Positions 27,901 through 42,900 of a DNA stretch of 64,000 bases are shown one piece after another (position 1 is the first letter of the stretch; every line of letters starts with the position of its first letter). The notes under the pieces were generated by a model that did not search any database, had not been told where the DNA came from, and worked only from the letters and a program-made list of their open reading frames with translations. The stretch is from assembly GCF_001704415.2 (NCBI RefSeq), contig NC_030817.1, positions 54,979,550-55,043,549 of the forward strand, read 5' to 3'. Source of the DNA: Capra hircus. Its lineage: Eukaryota; Chordata; Mammalia; Artiodactyla; Bovidae. The position numbers and the translations under genes are program-made.

Positions 27901-30900
27901 AAAAAAAAGGAACTTATTTAGAATCTTAAACACTATCAATCACAAAAACACTTCCATACAAAGAAACTCAGGAATAATAAAAAATAAATGATTTAAAGTC
28001 TCACTGTTGGTTAGTAGCACAACTAGAAATAAAACCAGTCAAATACTACAACACTTTCACAATTCTTTTGTCAAAACTGTATTTCAATATACTAATTTAT
28101 AGATTTTGTTTAATAAAGAACATTTTACTCTCCTTACCTGATTCAACGCCATCCAGCAACAAGGGCGTACCAAGTAGGCCTTTTGTTCTAGTTGATATAA
28201 TAGGAATTGAGGATACCTAGCAAATAGTACAAAAAGTTTTTTAAACATACTAATTTGCAAATATACATAAATGAGATAAATACTTAAAAAGTAATAGAAG
28301 TGAGTGAGAGCTAGAAAGACACTTATACAGCACACAAATCTTCCAACAAAGCACACTTTACAATCAACTAACTAATGGTTGGCTGGAGTTTACTTATTAT
28401 TAAGACTACCACTTGCAATTAAAAGAGCAGAATCATGTATAACTAGTAGGTAGGTTTGCCTATTATTGCATCATTCAGTTGCTGTCTCTTACAATATTAA
28501 CCCTACATCTTTTTCAAGGTTTCTGGAAAACAGATCAATATTAGTTGGCCATCTCAAATTTCACTTCAAAATACATGGAAGCCCAACATATATTTTATAT
28601 TATAAAGATCAATTCCAAGTAAAGTGATCTAGGACTTTTAAGTCTAACACATATGAAAACTTTATAATGATAATTATGTTTGGCAATATTTTAAAGAAGA
28701 TTTCTATGTCGCCAGTTCAGTTCAGTCTCTCAGTCGTTCCTGACTCTTTGCAGCCCTGTGGACTGCAGCACCAGGCTTCCCTGTCCATCACCAACTCCCA
28801 GAGCTTACTCAAACTCTTGTCCATCGAGCCAGTGATGCCATCCAACCATCTCATCCTCTGTCGTCCCCTTCTCCTCCTGCCTTCAATCTTTCCCAGAATC
28901 AGGGTCTATTCAAATGAGTCAGTTCTTCTCATCAGGTGGCCAAATTACTGGAGTTTCAGCTTCAGCATCAGTCCTTCCAATGAATATTTAGGACTCATTT
29001 CCTTTAGGATGGACTGGTTGGATCGCCTTGCTGTCCAAGGGACTCTCAAGAGTCTTCTCCAACACCACAGTTCAAAAGCATCAGCTCTTCAGTGCTTAGC
29101 TTTCTTTATAGTCCAACTCTCACATCCATACATGACTACTGTAAAAACCATAGCTTTGACTAGGTGGACCTTTGTTGGCAAAGTAATGTCTCTGCTTTTT
29201 AATATGCTGTCTAAGCTGGTCATAACTTTGCTTCCAAGGAGTAAGCTTCTTTCAATTTTATGGCTGCAATCAATCATCTGAAGTGATTTTGGAGCACAAA
29301 AAGATAAAGTCTGTCACTGTTTCCTCATCTATTTGCCATGAAGTGATGGGACCAGATGCCATGACCTTAGTTTCCTGAATGTTGAGTTTTAAGCCCACTT
29401 TTTCACTCTCCTCTTTCACTTTCATCAAGAGGCTCTTTAGTTTTTCTTCACTTTCTGCCGTGAAGGTGGTGTCATCTGCATATCTGAGGTTACTGATGTT
29501 TCTCCCGGCAATCTTGATTCCAGCTTCTGCTTCATCCAGTCTAGCATTTCTCATGATGTGCTCTGCATATAAGTTAAACAAGCAGGGTGACAATATACAG
29601 CCTTGACGTACTCCTTTTCCAATTTGGAAACAGTCAGTTGTTCCATGTCCAGTTCTAACTGTTGCTTCCTGACCTGCATACAGATTTCTCAGGAGGCAGG
29701 TTAGGTGGTCTGGTATTCTCATTTCTTTCAGAATTTTCCATAGTTTGTTGTGATCCACACAGTCAAAGGCTGGCATAGTCAATAAAGCAGAAATAGATGT
29801 TTTTCTGGAATTCTCTTGCTTTTTTGATGACCCAACAGATGCTGGCAATTTGATCTCTGGCTCCTCTGCCTTTTCTAAATCTAACTTGAACATCTGGAAG
29901 TTCACGGTTCACGTACTGTTGAAGCCTGGCTTGGAGAATTTTGAGCATTACTTTGCTAGCGTGTGAGATGACTGCAATTGTGCAGCAGTCTAAGCATTCT
30001 TTGGCATTACCTTTCTTTGGGATTGAAATGAAAACTGACCTTTTCCAGTCCTGTGGTCAGTGCTGAGTTTTCCAAATTTGCTGGCATATTGAGTGCAGCA
30101 CTTTCACAGCATCAGCTTTTACGATTTAAAATAGCTCAACAGGAATTTCATCACCTCCACTAGCTTTGTTCCTAGTGATGCTTCCTAAGGCCCACTTGAC
30201 TTCGCATTCCAAGATGTCTGGCTCTAGGTGAATGATCACACCATTGTGGTTATCTGGGTCATGAAGATCTTTTTAATATTGTTCTTCTGTGTATTGTTGC
30301 CACTTCTTAAGATCTGCTTCTCTTAGGTCAATACCATTTCTGTGCTTTATTGCACCCATTTTTGCATGAAATTTCCCCTTGATATCTCTCATTCTCCTGA
30401 AGCGATCTCTAGTCTTTCCCATTCTATTGTTTTCCTCTATTTCTTTGCACTGATCACTGAGGAAGGCTTTCTTATCTCTCCTTGCTATTCTTTGGAATGC
30501 TGCATTCAAATGGGTATATCTTTCCTTTTCTCCTTTGCCTTTCATGTCTTTTCTTTTCTCAGCAATTTGTAAGGCCTCCCCAGACAACCATGTCTGGTTT
30601 CTATGTCTACTTTTTCTTAAAACACATTTCCTAAAAGTGAAAAACATTTTTCCTTTCATTTATATATTTTTGTTTCGTTATTCCCCACAAAAGACTTTAT
30701 ACCATCACTCCAAAACAGGAGCAACCATAGGTTAGTCTTTATTTATTTACTCAGTGTACAGAATCAATTACAATTAACCTTAAAAAAAAATATCACGTAA
30801 ATGAAACTGGCCGTAAACGATACTGAAAAACAAAACAGCTCAAAAAAAGATGAAAAAAACTCACCATACATAAAGATGTAAAGATATTTAGAATTTTTAT

Positions 30901-33900
30901 TATTTCCATTTACCTGTTTCTCTGGAGACTGGGCAGATGATTTCTGTGGCAAGGGTATACTGTTAATCAAACGTAGCACATCTTTCATCTTCTGGTCAGA
31001 AATTCTCACATGCATCAGAGGAAGCCCTCCAGATACTTTAAATCTAAAAACATAATTAATTAAACTCCAAGGTTTCAAGGTCCAGCTTCTCTATACTATG
31101 GAAGAGGGAAGGGAGTGGAGAGGAGATTACCTTGTGGGGTCAAAGTTACCTTGGATATATTTTAATCTAATTACATTAATGTCTCAACACTGTCAGGGAA
31201 TAGGAAGTTCTATGTAAGCCAAGTTGTGTATCCTTCTTAAGCAGCCAAACTATCTTAAGGAAAACTTATTTTTTAGGAAGATACTGTGAACACAAAGTGT
31301 CTATGTTTTAAAACCTGAAACGCTGTATATAACTTACTTGCTGGTGTTAAAGATCTGTCACTGTAAACATCAAAGAGTACCCACCCCATCTTTCTTGACC
31401 TCCTCACCTCCCTTTACCTGATTTTATAGCATTCGTCAGCACCTGACTTAGTATTAAGCTTCCTCCAGAAGGAAAACTCCAGGCCCAAGAGGTTTCACTG
31501 GCAAATTCTACCAAACGTTTAAGGAGGGAAAAAACACCAGTTCTATATAACTTCCCTCCCTGAGGCCTGATACACTGATGCCAAAACAAGAAACTAAGGC
31601 ACAGGTGAACAGCCCTCATAAACAGAGATGTATGGTTTTAAAACTTCATGACAAAATTTTAGCAAGCAATTTCAACATTTTAAAAGAATAATACATTACT
31701 ACTAAAACAGGTTTATCTAGTAATGCACGGCTGGTTTAACATCCAACTGATGAAGAGTACCAATGAACTACTGGATACACCCAACACAAATAAACCTCAA
31801 ATCAATTATAATCAAAGAAGTCAAACAAAAAAAGAACTGAAATTGTATGATTTTATTTATATAAAACCTCTAGAAAACTCCAACAAACTGGGAGTGTCCG
31901 AAAGCAGATCAATGTTTCCTGGAGACCGAGGGGAGAGAAGTTGGCAAGAAAGGATGTGAGGGAGAAAATACAAAGCAGCAAAAAGACTTCTGAGGATGAT
32001 GGATGTGTTCATGATCTTGACTGTGGAGATGGTTCCACAGAAAAACACTTACATCAAAATTTATCAAAACTTATCAAAATATATGTTTCAAACAGATGCA
32101 GCTTATTGAATATCAGTAAGACTTCAATAAGACTGTTCTTAAAAAGGCAACAAAGAAATATAATTATTTACTTAAATTCAAAATTCAGTTTCTACTTTCC
32201 ATTCCCTTAGATTATTCTCAAGATTTCAATGGCTTCATAATCAAAACAGCTTGTGATTTTTAAAGATTTTTTTTTAATATAGAACCTTGAATTTGATCCA
32301 TCCAAAAACACATAGTATACATACTGTTGATTTACTTTGCTGCACAGTAAAAACTAACACAACACTGTAAAGCAACCATATGCCAATAAAATTAATAAAA
32401 AAAAAAAACAGGGATAACCAACTTTTACAGGATGGAAAGCCCAAATGCTTCTGAAGAGAGGTGATATATAATTCAAATAAACATTTTCTTAAAAATATAT
32501 TTTTGCTATAAGATAATCATTGTTTTTTGTGCCCTTTAGAAACCTAGCTATGGTTTCTTAAAATTCAGTAACTGATGCAGAATTATTTCACCTTGTTGAT
32601 TTTATAATATAAAGAAAACTCATACATTACCTTGCCATTCTAATATCTTTTTCCACCATTGCTTTGGCCAACTCAACATGAATATCCATGGGTTGCAATA
32701 TATGCATAGTAGATGGATGCTGAAATCGACACTCCTTCCAGTTTTCATCTTAAAAAAATGTTTACTTAAATGACTATTTTTATTTACATTATCAGATGTT
32801 CTATGGAAAACTGATCAGAAATAATTTACAAACATATTCAATGATACTGGCTTTTACTTCTTTCAACATACAAGCTAAATGACCTATTTTTTTAATTGAC
32901 AAAAGTCAAAGACCACAATATAAAAATAATTCTAAATATTTATTTGAAGAATGTTTTTTTATAACATCTTACATTTTAAAGCCAACAGAGAAAAAAAATC
33001 TAGGAATTTACTGCCTTTGATTCCAGAATTAGAGATCAAGGCTGGGGAGCTGCAGGAAAAGAAAAAGAAGAAAACAGGGGGGAAAAAAAGAAAAAACAGA
33101 TTTCTGGCAATTATTCTAAAGGAAAAATGAGTTTTATCAAGCAAGATTTTATGACAAGAAAAGTACAATAGTCACTTCTCTTCCAAATAAGAAGGTTCTA
33201 AAGACAAACTTCCAATGATTAATAGAACCTTACATCTTAACTGATGGCAATAAATAAACTTGTTTATTGCTTATAATTCAAACAATTACTATTAAGTATA
33301 TACAAAAGAAAAGGCAGCTTTAATGGTCTGTACAGGTACTTCTCTTCAAGAAATTAATATTCAGGCTCTATCTATACGACTAAGTACAGCACTATGTATT
33401 TATATTTTTAAAAATCTCAGCACTCCCACTATAGTATATACTCTGCACAGAGAAGCCACATCCTTTCCTCCAATGATCTTCCACAGAGTGATATATACTC
33501 AAGGATATTTTGCAAATATATATTGCTTCTAGATACTAAAGAAGTACGGAGAACCACTGATCTTCATTTAAGCAGTAGAAAACACCAAAGCTTTTGGAAA
33601 ATAAGTTCACTACATTTAAAGATTATATCCATACTTCTCAAGTATCAAATGTAATACCACTCAAAATAAAAACTAGACTGATAGTAAAATATTTTAGAAA
33701 TGAAGGCAGCAAGGGGAACAACACTGAGACACCCCAAACACCCTGGGATAGGGGAACATGAGCTAAATGCAACTTCTATTTTGGCTTTTATGGGAGTTTT
33801 ATGTCACATTTAAAAAAAAAATAGGCAGTGACTGGACTTAGATACAAACAGTACGAAGTACCCGAAGATGAACAGCCACCATCTCTATTTGGAATTGTGA

Positions 33901-36900
33901 CAAAGATTTTCACTGAGGGTCTCCTATTTGGTTCTCTTAAGTGACCAGCAGCATACATGTTCAAAATGTCATCAGGGATGATATACATGAGAACATACAT
34001 ATCTATTTACCAAAGCTATTCAACATAATTTTAAGATCCTGAAAATTGAGCAACAGTTTACCTGCTCTTGCAAAGAGTAGCTGCACACTTTTTATTTCAA
34101 CATCAAACTTGTCATATGCCTTATCCATTATTTCTTCCAGAGATGAATTACTAGTCTTCTGCAAACCTTGATTTTTACTGTTAAGCTAAAATGGAGAGAA
34201 AGCTTAATTTTTTAACAGAAAAATCTATATATCAACACAAGTTGTTTTCTTAAAGCCTAAATAAAATTAAAATATTGCTCTTAATGAATTCACATTTTGC
34301 TTCAGTTTCTGATAGTTATTAGCAAATATTTTATTTGGAATATACCATATGAGCATATATCTCTATTATGTTTGGATAACAGGTACTCAGCATGCTGACA
34401 TTAATTAGAAGATGAGTTACAACAAGTCTCTCTCAATCTGTCTAAACATGCAACAATTCCTGGCTCTCAGCAGTTGTCACTACTTGTGGATCAAGTTCCC
34501 CTACAATTCATCTTAAACGCTCCACCATAAAACAGGAGGTTTTATTCCTCCCTCTCCCCACTACATAAATGAATAATTAGGCCATTAGAATTCAGCTGCA
34601 ATCTCAACTTCCTTTACCCTCTGCCCAAGGGAATCAAGGATCAATTCAGGACAATAGTTTTTGAAATCTTCACTTTTTCTCAGAAGATTGGAATGCTGGG
34701 AGGAGGTTCAACATCCAAGCCCTTGGAGTTCTCGTATTCTAATAGTTGTTGTCAGTGATTTAACAAATATATAATCATATTTGCATAATTCTCTATTCTC
34801 AAGATATATAAATGAACAAAGAAAACTATGTAATTAGATTTTAGGAAACTAGGAACGCTTGAAAACTAGAAGCGCATCTTTCTAATTAGGAAAAGACAGC
34901 AGTAATCCAGCCTTCAATATCGAATCATCCAACATTTCAGAAAATGTAAGGTATTTTTTTTGAATAGCCATAAAATACATATAACACTTCCCTGGTGGCT
35001 CAGAGGTTAAAGCATCTGCCTCCGATGTGGGAGACCCGGGTTCGATCCCTGGATCGGGAAGATCCCCTGGAGAAGGAAATGGTAACCCACCCCAGTATTC
35101 TTGCCTAGAGAATCCCATGGACAGAGAAGCCCGGTAGGCTACAGTCCACGGGGTTGCAAAGAGTCAGACATGACTGAGCGACTTCACTTTCACTTTCACA
35201 CAATCTATGTTAAGCGTGACAAAATGCTTAACAAGAAGTGAGTCTAGGTTTAGTTTAAGTGAACTTTGAGAGAAAAACAGCAAACTGTCAGACAGCTAGC
35301 TACTAAGCTGAGCAAACACAGGCAGGCAGGAATGTATACACACCTACCCGAAAGGTACCAAAATCTAAGATGAGAAGATCTGACTTTTCATGGTGGAAAT
35401 CGGTCTGTGGAACTATTAGATAAGAAGGCTTCAGATTTATCCTTAAATCAAGAACTTTTCGGGTTTCAATAATATGTGTAAGTCCTACAAGAAGAAAAAG
35501 AAATGATGAAAAATAGCCAAATTTAAATACATTAATATAATCATATTATTAACGAGAAAAAGAATGTCACTTGAATAGCATGTTGGTGAAGTTCTTTCCA
35601 CAGATTAGGTCCTCCACTTGGCGTGTAAGTTTAAATCATATATGGTCAATGGGAAACAATCACACTGCGTAACACAATAAACCTAACACACCTAGTATTT
35701 CAGTCAGAGATTGAAAAATTCGCTATTTCTTTAGTTAAGTGGGCTTCCGTGATAGCTCAGTTGGTAAAGAATCCGACTGCAATGCAGGAGACCCGGGTTC
35801 AATTCCTGGATCAGGAAGAATTGCTGGAGAAGGGATAGGCTACCCACTCCTGGAGAAGGGATAGGCTACCCACTCCAGTGTTCTTGGGCTTCCCTTGTGG
35901 CTCAGCTGGTAAGGAATCTGCCTGCAATGCAAGAGACCTGGGTTTAGTCCCTAGGTTGGGAGGATCCCTTGGAGAAGGGAAAGGCTACCCACTGCAGTAT
36001 TCTGACCTGGAGAATTCCATCGACTGTGCAGTTCACAGGGTCACAAAGAGTGAGATACGACTAAGCAACTTTCACTTTCACTTTAGTTAAGTAATCAGAT
36101 ATAGTAGGTAACTGGAATTTAGAGGCCATGATGCACGAAAGTATGTATCTTGAAAACTCGATTCACACACAGCATGGTGAACAGTCGCTTTAGAACTGAG
36201 ACAGGAAACTTTTACATTTCAAGTTTACTCTGCAGCACAGGTTCCTAAATTGAACAGCTGACAGAATCATCTATGCCCCATATCATTCTCTTTCTCACCC
36301 AGTCTGGCAGGTATATTCAAGAAAAAGCTACCTACACTATTTCAAATGTAGCGTTTACATTAGAAGAGAAAAAATTTTTGAGAGTTGAGATGTTGCTTCT
36401 GTATCAAATTCTTTACCTGTAGCAGTTCTCTCTTTAATTTCCTCCAGCTTCATCAATGTAGCTGATGTTATTTGCTCAAGATCCAATCCCCTATTTGACT
36501 GAAAGAATTCAACCACTGCATTGATGGTTTTCTGTAAAATCATTGAAAATATAAGCAAGTTATACACAGTATTTTCCATATTATAAATTTTAAAGTTACA
36601 GTTTAATTCTAATCAAATCTGGCTCTGAACTGAGATGGCACTTCCAAAGATAAGCTACCCTCCTACATCTCCTTCTGGAAGGAAAGAGAATCTGAAAAAA
36701 GGTATATGCCATTTAAGCTTATTGAGAAGGCAACAAAGCTGTGCATATCATTAAGGTGACCTTGAGTATGTTTGGTGGTATCATGTTGATGTACCAATGG
36801 GGTATTACTTCTAGTCTTAGCCACCAGAATGTATACTGCAATTGGATTCCTCTGTGGTCCAAAGTCTAGAAAGGAAATAAGAAAACTGTTCTGCCCTTAC

Positions 36901-39900
36901 CTACATCTAAAACTTCAACTTAAAAATCAGACATTTTGCAGAAAGAATGAGTACTGGGGACTGGATATACAACAGTGCAAAGGTACTTAACACTTCTGAA
37001 CTATACACTTAAAAAATGACTAAGATGGTAAATTATATGTATTTTGCCACAATTTAAATTTTTTAAAAAATCAGAGAAGACAGTAAGTTCTGCCTCTTAC
37101 CCACACTGTGAATTTATTTCCATAACTATACAGTAAAAATGAGTCAGAGATCTTAAAACACAAAGTGGGCCAACCAACAAGTGATGGAATAATGAACCAC
37201 AACCTTCCACGTGTTGGCTAGCTCAGATGAATTATGAGAGTCTGAATAAAGATGGAGCTACAGACACAGAACTGGAGCCAGCTTTTTCAATAACACAGAA
37301 ATGACAATGCTTTTTTCTCATGTGATCAGTATCGAAAATTCTTTTATTTGCTCCTAAAGTTCCTTAAATTGGTTACAAACAATGAGGACAACAGAAGAAT
37401 AAGCAAAAAGAAACTGGAGTAGAAAGTCAGTATATAATTACTTGTGAGTAGTTAATTGGTATAAAAGGCAAAGACTTCTTTAAGAATATATTACCATTTT
37501 TATTTTTTATTTTTTTTATTTTTTAAATTTATCTTATTACCATGTTTAAATGAAAAATTTAACACAAGCATAGGTAGTATACCTTACAGTAGGAAAAAAA
37601 AATCTGTAGTATATTAAAAATCAAAATTAACTGCTCGGATTTCCCTGGTGGTCCAGTGGTGAAGACTCCACCTTCCAATGCCGGGACTCTGGTTTGATCC
37701 CTGGTCAGGGAACTAAGGTCTTACATGCCATGGAGCAGACAGGCTCACACGTCACAATGAAGATTCCACATGCCGCAACTAAGACCCAATGCAGCCAAAT
37801 AAATAAATATAAAAAACTAAACACGTACTGCCCTTTAAACAAGAAAAAAGATCACTAAACGGAGCTGCTAGGTAAATAAAGGTTAAATATGAAAATGGAC
37901 AAACAAGAAACCATATGTCAGAAGCTTAAGATGTGTTTGATTAAGATTCACTTTCTCCTTGTACTCACAGCATCGTAGATGACCTCCACAGGCTGAGACT
38001 GAACAACCAGAGTCTGGTCAGCAGTGCTACTCTCTGGATTGGTTTCAAATTCAATTTTAAGCAAGGATGATGCAGTATCGCCAATTGAAGCCACAAGTGA
38101 TGGTATAATATCTTGTTGTCTCAGACCTGTTATATACCAGTGTTCTAATTTTGCTTCCACTCTACAATCCAATGAGGAAAAAAGAAGTATTACAAATAAG
38201 ATCCTTTGCAATATTAACAGTCTGAAGTACAAATTTCCCTTAAAAGAAAAAAAACTCCTTTGAGAATCAGGACCACGTCTATCATCCAGAGTTGAAGTCC
38301 AAACTCCTTAGCCTGGCATTTAACTACCCACGGAATCTGGGATTCTGTTTTTTTCCTGATTTGGTTTATTTTTTTGTTCTCCTAATCCTCATGAAAAACC
38401 CGCTTTGACTAGCTTCACAACACTACAGAAGTGTCATGTGAATACATGCTACACTTCACTCATGGGATTCATCTCCCTGTTTCACATAACCCTAAAACTG
38501 TTCTCCCTCATCCCTGCTCCTGCTGGTCCTTCCAATCAGTTAAGCTATGTCCCAGTTCTTTGAGACCAGTTATTCTCTTCCACAGCTGAGTCTGTATAGC
38601 GTTATTCCTAAAGTATTTAACAATATAGCTCCCTATTACTTCTGAGCTCTGAAATATCGAGTTGGCCAAAAAGTTCGTTTGGAGTTTTCCATAATGCATG
38701 CATGCTAAGTCACTTCAGTCATGTCCAACTGTATGCAGCCCTATGGACAGGAGCCTGCCAGGCTCCTCTGTCCATGGGATTCTCCAGGCAAGAATATTGG
38801 AGTGGGTTGCTTTGCCCTCTCCCAGCGGATCCTCCCCTCCCAGGGATCAAACACACATCTCTTATGTCTGCTGCGTTGGCAGGCAGGCTCTTTATCACTT
38901 TCCCAGCACCACCTGGGAAGCCCAAAATATCTTAAGGAAAAACCCAAACAAACATTTTGGCCAATCCAATTATTATACAGATTTTAAGTTAACTTTCTGT
39001 ACTTCTTCTCTTATCAACTATACCATAAACACCCTGAAAACAAAAAGTTACTGTTCTTATGCATAGTCTTCATAGTAACAAATCTATGAACTGAACAGTA
39101 TACAGGAAACATTTGTGAAGGAAAGAAGCAAGAGAACAAATAATGAGCTTCTCACACAGTTTCATAACGAAACAAACTCAAATAAAATGACCATACTCAC
39201 ACGCTAAGGGAAAAAAACAGAGAGGAATTACTATTAACTAATTTTTATGCTAACTACACTATATTTTTTTGGCCTGAAGTCACACCTAGAAATAAAAAAT
39301 GGAAATAATATGTTTTTAAAACTTACTTAAGTGCTTGTGCTCCTGGTCGCTGAGATACTTGGGTGCCAAGACCAATTATCTGAATTTTCAGTATTTCTGG
39401 AATATTTCTATTTTCTCTTATTGTAATTGACGTGCTTACTAACTTCAGTGCCACTATATAAGCAACATACTAAATGAAAAAAATGAATGAAAATGGTTAA
39501 ATTTTAAGAAATTACTTTAATAATTTCTTCATATTTAAAATTGTTAAATTATAAAATGATCTAAAAAATAACATGGTTGGTCTTTGCATCACTATGTTCA
39601 CCATAAAAAAAAAAAAGAACATTAGAAAACCCAATAATACAAAATTGCCTGCTTAAACAGGACATTTACAAAAGATTCAATATTAATTTCTCTTAGTTTT
39701 TAAGGTAATAAAAAATGAAATGATAAGATATTTTGTGGCCTAAATATTCAATTCAGCAGGTTTCACTAAAGTAAATTAATTCAGATCAATCATCTAGCTC
39801 AAAAACTGAACAAAATTCAAAGAGCATCTGCTTGATGACTTTGGAGAGTTAATAATACATGGAGAAAAATAAATCCTGCTCCCAAAATTGATAGGTCAAG

Positions 39901-42900
39901 ACTAAAGGTAGGACAGATAACCAGAAAAATGATTCTCATCAAACCACACAAGAAGAGAAGAAGGAACACAGAATCTATAAAAGAGTCAAAAAATAACTGA
40001 CAAAATGTAAATAGTAAATCTTTATCTATCAGTAGTTACTTTAAAAGTAAATGAATTAAGTTTTCCAATCAAAAGACAGAAACCGGCAAAACGGATTAAA
40101 AAAAAAAAGGTACAGTGGTATGCTGCCTACAATAGGTGCACTTTAGCTTTATGGCCACACACAGACTGAGAGTGAAGAGATGGAGAAAGACATTTCAAGC
40201 AAGCATTAACCAGAAAACAGGATAGCTATACCTACACCATAAAGAAGAATAAACCTAAGTTAAAAATGGCCAGAAAAGACAAAGACGGCCATTATATAAT
40301 GATAAAGCGTTCACACTATCAAGAGTAAACAATTACAAATATGTCATGTACCCGTTGGAGTACCTAAATATATAAATCACATACTAACAGAACCAAAAGA
40401 AATAGACGGCAACATAATATTAACTGGGACTTCAGTACTCCATTCTCAACAAGGGAGAGATCATCCAGATGGAAACAATGGAAATAAACAACACTACAAG
40501 CCAAATGGACTTATCAGACGTACATAGAATGTTCCACCGGATAGCAACAGAATATTCTTCTGGAATACACGCAATATTTTCTAGGATAGATCATACATTC
40601 AACCACACACATACAAAAAAAAAAAAACCCTCAAAATATTCAAGAAAGTACACGTTATATCAAGCATCTTTCAACCACAATGAAATTAAACTAAAAATCA
40701 ATAATAAGAACACTACAAAATTCACAAATACATGGAAGTTAAACAACACACTCCTGGATATACTCCTGGATCAAGAAAGAAATCAAAATGGAAAATAAAA
40801 ACTATTATGAGACAACAAAAATGGGAATACAACATACCAAACTTACTGGATGCAGCAAAAGCAGTTTTAAGAGGAAAGTTTATAGTGATGCATGCCTACA
40901 TCAAGAAAAAAGAAAGATCTCAAGTAAACAACCTAGCTTCACACCTTAAAGAATTATGAAAGAACAAACTAGGCCTGAAGTTAGAAGAATAAAGGAAATC
41001 ATAAAGATTACAGCAGAAATAAATGAAATAGAGGATACAATAGAAAAATAAAAACACAATGGAGATTAACAAAACTAAGAATTGGTTCTTTGAAAAGAAA
41101 AGTAGAACTGACAAACTTTAGATAGACGAACAACAAAAAAAGACAACACATAAATAAAATGATAAATTAAAGAAGAGACATAACAACTGACACCATAAAA
41201 ATACCAAAGATCATAAGTGATTACTATGAACAGCTATCCACCAACAAATTGGAAAATATAGAAGAAACTGATAAATACTGAGAAACATATAATCTACCAA
41301 GAATGAATCAACAAGAAACAGAAAAATCTGAATAAATGAAGGAGACTGAATGAATAATCAAAGAAAGAAAGGCAGTGAAGTCGCTCAGTCATGTCTGACT
41401 CTTTGCAACCCCATGGACTGTAGCCTACCAGGCTCCTCTGTCCATGAAATTTTCCAGGCCAGAGTATGTATGGGAGTGGATAAAAAGATCATACACCATA
41501 ATCAACTAGGATTCCTCTCAAGGATGTGAGGTTGGTTCAACAAATAAAAATAACCTATGTAACACATCACATGAATAAAAGGATAAAAATCACATAACTA
41601 TTTCAATAGATTTAAAAAAAAAAAAAACCATTTGACACAAGTCTACACCCATTCAAAATAACAACTCTCAAGAAATTTGGTATAAAAAGAATGAACCTCA
41701 GCATGACAAGCCCACAGCTAATATCATACTCAATGTTGAAAGGTAAAAAGTTCTGGCTCTAAGATTATGAACAAAACAAGGGTGCCCACTCTCACCACTA
41801 CTATTAAACATATTATCTGATATGATAGCAAGAGCAATCAGGCAAGAAAAAGAAACAAAATGTATCTAAATTAGAAAGGAAGAAGGAAAACTTCCTGTCT
41901 TTGCACATGGTATCCTCTTACATAGAGAAAACAATTGATTCCATCAAAAAAAAGAACAATGAAAAAATTCAGTAAAGTTGCAGGATACAAAATTAACAAA
42001 TGAAAATCAGTTGTGTTTCTATACACTAATGAGTTATTTTAGAAAAAAAAAATTTAAGTGATCCCATTTACAACAGCAAAAAAAAAAACCAAACAATAAA
42101 ATACACTTAGGAATAAACTTAACCAAAGAGGTGAAAGATCTCTACACTGAAAACTAAAAGATAGTCATGAACGAAACTAAAGAAAACATAAACAGAAAAG
42201 CTATGTCTTATTTATGGACTCTTAAAATGTACATACTACCCAAAGTAATCTATAGATTCAATGCAATCCCTACAAGACTGCAATGGCATTTTGCATGGAA
42301 CTACAAAAGACCCTAAATAGCAAAAGCAATCTTGAGGGGAAAATAAACTAACGGCATGACACGTCGTAATTTCAAACTATATTATGAAGCTACAGAAATC
42401 AAAACAGTATGGCGCTAGCATTAGAATAGGCACACAGACCAACAGAACTTAACCAAGAGCACAGACATAAATTCATACAAATACGGTCCATTAATATTTG
42501 ACAAAATAATCAAGAATATTCAATAGGGCAAAGATTTTCTTTATTAAATGGTGCTAAAAAAAAAACCTGGATATTCAAAAATGAAATTGGTCCCCTATCT
42601 TACACCACTCAGAAAAAAATAACTAGAAATGGATTAATGACTTAAGACCTGAAACTATAACTCCCAGAAGAAAACATAAGAGAAAAAGCTCCTTGGCAGC
42701 AATCTTGACAATGATTCAATGGATATGAGAAAAAGGAAGAGAAGCAAAAATATGCAAGCAAGACAACTAAAAAGCTTCTGCACAGAAAAAAAAAGAAATT
42801 CACAAAATGAAAATGCAATCAACAGAATGGGAGAAAATATTTGCATACTACATACCTGATAAGGGGTTAATAAGAAAAATACAAAAGGAACTCATATAAC

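Noticed and set aside
28667..29281. Open frame of 204 codons on the plus strand
   Set aside because: It is the antisense of the BovB reverse-transcriptase end at 28703-30640; the same translated pattern recurs at 48524-49078 in another BovB. It is a shadow of the LINE, not a gene.
34986..35199. tRNA gene suggested by A and B box-like sequences
   Set aside because: The boxes belong to the tRNA-derived head of Bov-tA SINEs, which recur more than ten times; no cloverleaf with a proper anticodon stem is present.
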